Assembly: GCA_022836615.1 (NCBI GenBank)
Contig: MU405233.1
Coordinates: forward strand, 62,001-126,000
Source: Annulohypoxylon bovei var. microspora
Lineage: Eukaryota > Ascomycota > Sordariomycetes > Xylariales > Hypoxylaceae
Direction: 5' to 3'
Length of the DNA stretch: 64,000 nucleotides
Every line of letters starts with the position of its first letter. The first letter of the stretch is position 1. Of this stretch, positions 59,677-64,000 are shown piece after piece. A model generated the notes under the pieces. The model was not told the origin of the DNA. It ran no database searches and saw only the letters and a list, made by a program, of their open reading frames with translations. A program made the position numbers and the translations under genes.

Positions 59677-60768
59677 CTACCATCCAAAACCCCGGCGGGC
59701 CCAGTCCAGGTCTTTAGTTCGTATATCCCAAAGTCCCCTATCAACCAAGTCTTTTTGACTAAGTTGGGAATTCTCTTGAGCTAATAGCTGTAGACAAGAG
59801 TGACCTGACTTTGACATTAGATGCTCCTTAAGAGCATCTTCTCTTGCAAAGCGCTTGCCACATCCCCATTTTATTCGATGCCCCTGACATGCAAACTTTT
59901 TCTCGCCGTGAAGTCTCTCGTGTCTGTCTTTATCATACTTTCGAAAGAAACTTTTGCCACACACATTGCAATCAAAACGACGCCGATCTCTGTGTGCTCT
60001 AAGATGATTTTTTAGAATGTGCCTCTGAGGAAAAGCTTTGTCGCAGTGGGTACATGCGAATTTTCCAGGGCTATTTGGTATGTGCTGTTCAGATGGATCA
60101 GATGGATCAGGAAAATTTTCCGCGTCGTTAATATACATGCCATGGGCATTTAGCATATGTTTTTCAAGATCGGTCTTAGACACGCAGCCGAACGTTGCCA
60201 TTGTACAACTATCAACTGTGCATATGTATGGGCGGTCATGTCGATCAATATGTGCTTTTCTGTCATCAAGCTTTTGGAATCCTCTATAGAAATGTTGGCA
60301 GTAAACTTGAGGACATTTGAACCGTTCTGTTCCGTAGTACTTGTCCAACCTCTCTTTGGACTCTGTCGGAAGATTTGATAGCGATATCTGTTCCAATGTC
60401 AACCTGATCATTGCAGTAATCTTCTGAAAATCCATTAAATTGTCGGGTCCATCTACTTTGTCGGCCATAAGCAGTTTCCGTGTCCACACGATACATTGCG
60501 CAAGGCTATCGTAGATATCCAGTGATTCTAACTTATTGAGCTTATTTCCAATAGACTTTGATGCTGTTTTGTACTCTGCTGGCTCCAAATAATGCAAATC
60601 TAGCAAGGTCTCAAGGCTTCCACTGAGGTCTTGAACTTCCTCTGACTTTGCTTGAGGAAGCCATGCAAGTAAATGTGGCACCCAGCATGCCACAGCGTAT
60701 TCATAAAAGGAGTAAGACCCTGCAAGTAGGTAACTTTGCACGGCCTGTGATTCAAGTTCTGGATCCAT
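59677..60768 (-). CDS. C2H2 zinc-finger 3' part of the disrupted NLR gene
   Basis: An intact frame of 363 codons from an internal ATG at 60768; an automated annotator may call it as a separate gene. The first 140 residues are helical and continue the NLR (AVQSYLLAGSYSFYEYAVAC, a segment seen after winged helices of fungal NLRs). Then come about five zinc fingers: CPQVYCQHF...HIDRH, CTVDSC...HMLNAH, CTHCDKAF...HLRAH, CNVCGKSF...HERLH and a longer last one (CQGHRIKWGCGKRF...HLMSKSGH). Whether it has its own promoter in the transposon is unknown. Confidence 0.55.
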   Translation of the reverse strand: MDPELESQAVQSYLLAGSYSFYEYAVACWVPHLLAWLPQAKSEEVQDLSGSLETLLDLHYLEPAEYKTASKSIGNKLNKLESLDIYDSLAQCIVWTRKLLMADKVDGPDNLMDFQKITAMIRLTLEQISLSNLPTESKERLDKYYGTERFKCPQVYCQHFYRGFQKLDDRKAHIDRHDRPYICTVDSCTMATFGCVSKTDLEKHMLNAHGMYINDAENFPDPSDPSEQHIPNSPGKFACTHCDKAFPQRHILKNHLRAHRDRRRFDCNVCGKSFFRKYDKDRHERLHGEKKFACQGHRIKWGCGKRFAREDALKEHLMSKSGHSCLQLLAQENSQLSQKDLVDRGLWDIRTKDLDWARRGFGW

Positions 60769-60950
60769 ACTGGGGAAGCACAGATAAGCAATGCTCAGAG
60801 AACAAAGTTCTCGGTCAACCTCGGCTGGGTTAACTATCTTTTCTCGGAGAAGAAATCTAATAAATCATGTCAGTCCTTGCGTTTGAATATTATAATTTTT
60901 AGGCTAACTCTTACTCCTTGAGAGTTGGGTGCACCAGGTTTACGGTCTGG

Positions 60951-61647
60951 CAGTGTTCGGAACCACTACACGCCAATCCACCAGTGTACACGCACTGCCA
61001 AGCCAACTAAATCAATTCAATTACACGGCCCCATTTTTAAATTTAGTCATCCACTGCACTTGAGGCTATCGTGCGTGTAGTTGGTGTAGTGGGTGTATTA
61101 ACTGTGGAGTTGTAGTGGGTACAGAGCCCCTTTGTTGGTAGCTGTTAGTGTTCACTGCTAAATTAGGTTGTTTCACTAACAGATACCATCAGATACCTTC
61201 TGTGGCAATTATTGTGGCAACTATTGTGGCAAGTAAATATATGTGGCGTTCGTACGAAAGCTTTGATCAGCGTTGAAATTACTACCTATTGAATTATCTC
61301 AGGTCTTGCCGTCATGGCTACGGGCTGGGGTGGTGAAAGGGCTAGATCCCTTCTTTTACCTTTATTCAGACGAGCTGGAAGACGGCAAGGTCGAACGTAT
61401 GAGCGACGACGAGCTCGCGGAGTGGACCAAAGGGGGGTTAGCGACAACGTAAGTGGGAATAGCTTCACCCAAAAATAGTTTTACTAATACGAAATAGTGG
61501 GTCAGGTGTAATACACCTAACCAATTCAACTACACTGAGCGTTTTATAAAACCCACTACACCCACTACACTGAAGATTTCGTGATTATGTCATACACCAA
61601 CTACACGAAGGGTCTCAGTGTAGTTGGTGTAGTGGTTCCGAGCACTG
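60951..61647. mobile_element. hAT-like MITE, 697 bp, inserted in the NLR coding exon
   Basis: Termini are inverted repeats: left CAGTGTTCGGAACCACTAC, right (complement) CAGTGCTCGGAACCACTAC, 21 bp with one C/T difference, extending loosely into GTGTAGTTGGTGTAGT repeats. The element is flanked by the 8-bp direct repeat CGGTCTGG (60943-60950 and 61648-61655). CAGTG ends with 8-bp duplications are hallmarks of the hAT superfamily. There is no transposase frame, so it must move with help from another copy. The interior contains an exon-like GC-richer segment (61303-61448). On paper, excision without footprint gives a continuous NLR frame. Confidence 0.92.
61303..61448 (+). other. Exon-like segment carried inside the hAT MITE
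   Basis: 146 bp lying between an acceptor-like TTATCTCAG and a consensus donor GTAAGT, open in one frame throughout, and GC-richer than the rest of the element. It translates as VLPSWLRAGVVKGLDPFFYL and on through ELEDGKVERMSDDELAEW. This looks like a host exon with pieces of its flanking introns captured by the transposon (opposite strand to the NLR gene). The source gene is not recognised. Confidence 0.45.
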
Positions 61648-63793
61648 CGGTCTGGTCGGGATATACTTCCACCAACGACGCACAAAGGTCTTTCGAGTCG
61701 TTGACTAAGCGTCGATTCTCATCATTGATACTTGGTTCATCTAAATCAATTGAAATTGCAGCTTGTATTTCATACCATCTCAATGGTCTTTTTGAATTCG
61801 ATATCCAAGCCAACAGTTTGGTAGTAGTCTTATGTTGTGAATCAGGACCATTTCCTAAAACCCGCCGAAGAATACGCTGATACCTAAATATTAATTAGTA
61901 AGTAAGTTCCTCCATTACATTATACTTGCTATATGACTTACACCTCGTCAAGTCCGTTAGGAAAATTGTCTGCTTTCCATTCAGCTAAAAGTGCATGTCT
62001 TGACGGCTGCTCGAAGAGTTCTTTTAGAACGCATTTGGCGTAAATAAACATGCCTGATGAAATGATCAACTTTTGTATGTATCTAGTAGTTATTATCTAC
62101 TTACCTTGGGATCTGGCCGTGACAATTGGGGGTATATCTAGCTCTTCCTTGGTGAAGGCGGCAAATTTTTCTTCAATTCGATATTTCCATATGTTTGCAA
62201 AGGCTTCGATGTCGCATCTATTATCTTCAATAGTCACCTTGATAGATGGAAGCATGGATAAATCTTTGCGGGCAATCCCATCGTCCTGGCTGATAAAGAG
62301 ACAACGAATTTCATCCATTTGGGTGCGAGAAAGTGAATCTACCACACCGCGGAACCAAGTGCAGATCTCCTTTCGTTGGTCTCTAGCGCATTCATCAATG
62401 CCATCAAGAACGATGTATATTTTCCGTCTTTTCAATGCAATATGCAACAATTCTTTTGCTAGTATTGTGCTAGAAAGAGTGGCGTCTCCGCTTTTCGTTG
62501 ACATCCTATCGTGTATGAGCAAGATGAGATCTTCATCCTGGACTAGGAGCTGGGATAGTAACCCTCGAGCTATTGATAGGAACTTGTTTCTCAGCGGGTC
62601 GTTCTCAGCGCAATAGAAGAATGCCATCGAAGTGTCCGGTACTTTCCTGGCCTCATCGATTATTACAGAGGCAAGGACAGATTTACCTTCCAATACCATT
62701 GTCAGTAATTACCTTCAACCACTATAGTGGTGGTTCTCTTTGCCTACCTGCACCTGGCTTCCCATTAAGCCAGAGGAGAGGCGTTGAACAATATAATGGA
62801 TCAAACCATTTCTGGAAATTGGCATGACTGATGAGCCATTTCCCAGCCACTGGGTTGTTACATCGTGCCGTAACATGACGTTCGTGAATATATTCAAGTT
62901 CTCCGGGGGACAACCACCTCAAAACAGCCTCTCGGCGACGAGTAAGATCAGCCTTGTATAGATCCTGAAAATTAGCTTCCGTTATTCGTCTAAGATTCTG
63001 GACTTCTTCAAATTCCACCAAGGTAGCTCGGCCCTCAATTAATCGGCGATAGCACTTCATGGTTTCTTTCAGGTTCTCAACTTTAGATACGAAACCTTTC
63101 CAAGTTGCGTCAAAAAGTTGTTTCCACACTATCAAATTTTCTATTAGTCAGATAATAAGCAATCGCCAGAAGGGTACCTAAAGGAAGACGAACGTTTTTG
63201 TCTAAAAAACCTCAGTGCGTCTTTGTGGAACGTCAATATGTCTGTGAAAATCGCAACGAGTAAAGATCGCATATGGGCATTCTCAGAGAAAAGATATTGA
63301 TATGACGAAAGCAGTGGTATTTGGTTCCCAACGTACTCATACATATCCAGAAGTGAGCTGAAGGCTTTTGAAAGAGTGGATGCGATCTTATGAGAGTCAA
63401 ATTTTTAATCAGGAGGGACCAGTATCTTATTAAGCTCACCAGTAGGACACATTTCATCGGTCCCTAGGAAACGTTAGCACAGACAATGTTATACAAATTG
63501 ATTAGTATATTTACCCAAACAAAGGCCAAGATTTCAGATGCATTCACAAAGACCTCAATTACCTTCCCATACTCAACCATAGTATGAAGGAATGGCTCGA
63601 GTCTCTTCATATACCGTAGTCGTTTGTTCTGAGATTGTTGTTTCTGAAGAGCCCCCATAGCCATCTGGACATCTTCCAGTTTGGTAAACTGAAAATCTTG
63701 CTGCTCTTTTTGTGTAAGAGCTGCGGTTGCTCTGAAGTCCTTAATCACCTGTTCGAACTCCCCCCCAATACCTGATCCAGGTTGTGTAGTCAT
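61601..63793 (-). CDS. Truncated NACHT product predicted from the disrupted NLR gene
   Basis: If transcribed through the insertion, translation from the ATG at 63793 reads the N-terminal domain, complete NACHT ATPase and winged helix and then about 15 residues of transposon sequence before TAG at 61601 (617 aa). It keeps Walker A and B but loses all C-terminal sensor/zinc-finger sequence. Truncated NACHT proteins could still oligomerise; whether this is made is unknown, because a premature stop far from the 3' end usually triggers mRNA decay. Confidence 0.5.
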
Positions 63794-64000
63794 AATGATT
63801 GGATGAATGCTAACAATCTCAAATGAAAATACTGCAGCAGTAGAGAGAATATACCTAGGTAGGCAGGTTGATTTAAGCCGATAGCGAGACGGGCTATCTA
63901 CCGCATCTTTTCTCTTAATTCTATCACAGTAGTAGTGCAAGTATCAGTCAGCCCTCCAGGATTTCGAATGGGTGCTCCGGTCGCCCCGGCGGTCGGATGG

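Larger units (their letters stand above)
59677..63793 (-). pseudogene. NLR-type gene (N-terminal domain, NACHT, C2H2 fingers) disrupted by a hAT-like MITE
   Basis: Fungal NOD-like receptor gene. Exons before the insertion: 63515-63793, 63440-63463, 63194-63386, 62748-63128, 62105-62686, 61942-62053 and 61648-61883; after it: 60915-60942 and 59677-60856. Removing the element and one target copy leaves 1004 in-frame codons with every splice phase matching. Residues 1-280 are a helical fungal STAND N-terminal domain (ILAFVWGPMKCVLL, LLDMYEYVGNQIPLLS). Residues about 280-450 are NACHT: Walker A GKPGAGKS (288-295), Walker B IYIVLDGIDEC (D387). A winged-helix segment follows (LLAWISNSKRPLRWYEIQAA). 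About 793-965 is a C-terminal zinc-finger block instead of the usual ankyrin, TPR or WD repeats. One exon is only 24 bp, and one donor is non-consensus (AAAC|GTTCGT). The insertion near codon 602 introduces a stop 16 codons later. Confidence 0.86.

Noticed and set aside
1..64000. CRISPR arrays, rRNA, bacterial-type operons, intact transposase or reverse-transcriptase genes
   Set aside because: None seen. The window is eukaryotic; all mobile elements found are non-autonomous.

Overview
This window is nuclear DNA of a filamentous ascomycete (Pezizomycotina, most likely a sordariomycete; Xylariales is my guess but the sequence alone cannot settle it). The evidence is short 49-90 bp GT-AG introns with CTAAC/CTAAT branch points, fungal Zn2Cys6 regulators, a fungal NACHT receptor, fungal-only proteins such as Brl1 and Mzm1, and AT-rich intergenic DNA full of CCTAGG-centred palindromes. 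All exon maps below were read by hand from splice signals, reading phase and recalled family similarity. No alignment or RNA data were available.

Layout. 0-14 kb is mostly housekeeping: the 5' part of a Zn2Cys6 regulator that runs off the left edge (-), a Brl1/Brr6 nuclear-envelope protein (-), the elongation factor Iws1/Spn1 (+), and an SR-protein kinase (-) that may have a separate first coding exon 2.3 kb upstream. 16-32 kb is accessory: a secreted M24 peptidase-like protein (-), a GC-rich island, a purine-rich tract with a minisatellite, a small Cys-rich protein (-), a fungal kinase-like protein (+), a 720-aa zinc-finger-like protein (-) and a seven-exon secreted M64 metallopeptidase (-). 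33.5-37 kb holds a 1.47-kb inverted-repeat DNA transposon followed by a secreted S28 serine peptidase (+). 38-45 kb has an F-box-like protein (+), then the block ZUO1 (-), MZM1 (+), SLT11/ECM2 (-); a 743-bp inverted-repeat element sits 79 bp upstream of the SLT11 start codon. 47-58 kb has an MFS transporter (+), a Ser/Thr-rich secreted protein (+), a second Zn2Cys6 regulator (+) and, convergent with it, an AtuA-DUF4387 protein (-). 59.7-63.8 kb is an NLR-type gene (NACHT ATPase plus C-terminal C2H2 fingers, -).

The most striking observation is that the NLR gene is split by a 697-bp non-autonomous hAT-like element (CAGTG termini, 8-bp target duplication CGGTCTGG). On paper, removing the element and one target copy leaves one continuous 1004-codon frame. 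The element carries a 146-bp exon-like segment with its own AG and GT borders, which may be captured host sequence. With two Mutator-like elements (11-bp and 9-bp target duplications) the window holds three non-autonomous DNA transposons with readable insertion footprints: one inside a coding exon and two just upstream of genes.

Secreted hydrolases (M24-like, M64, S28), the mucin-like protein, the NLR, the kinase-like protein and the transporter fit a saprotrophic or plant-associated lifestyle. The regulator/AtuA pair at 53.8-58.5 kb could be a small catabolic unit; that is inference from adjacency only.
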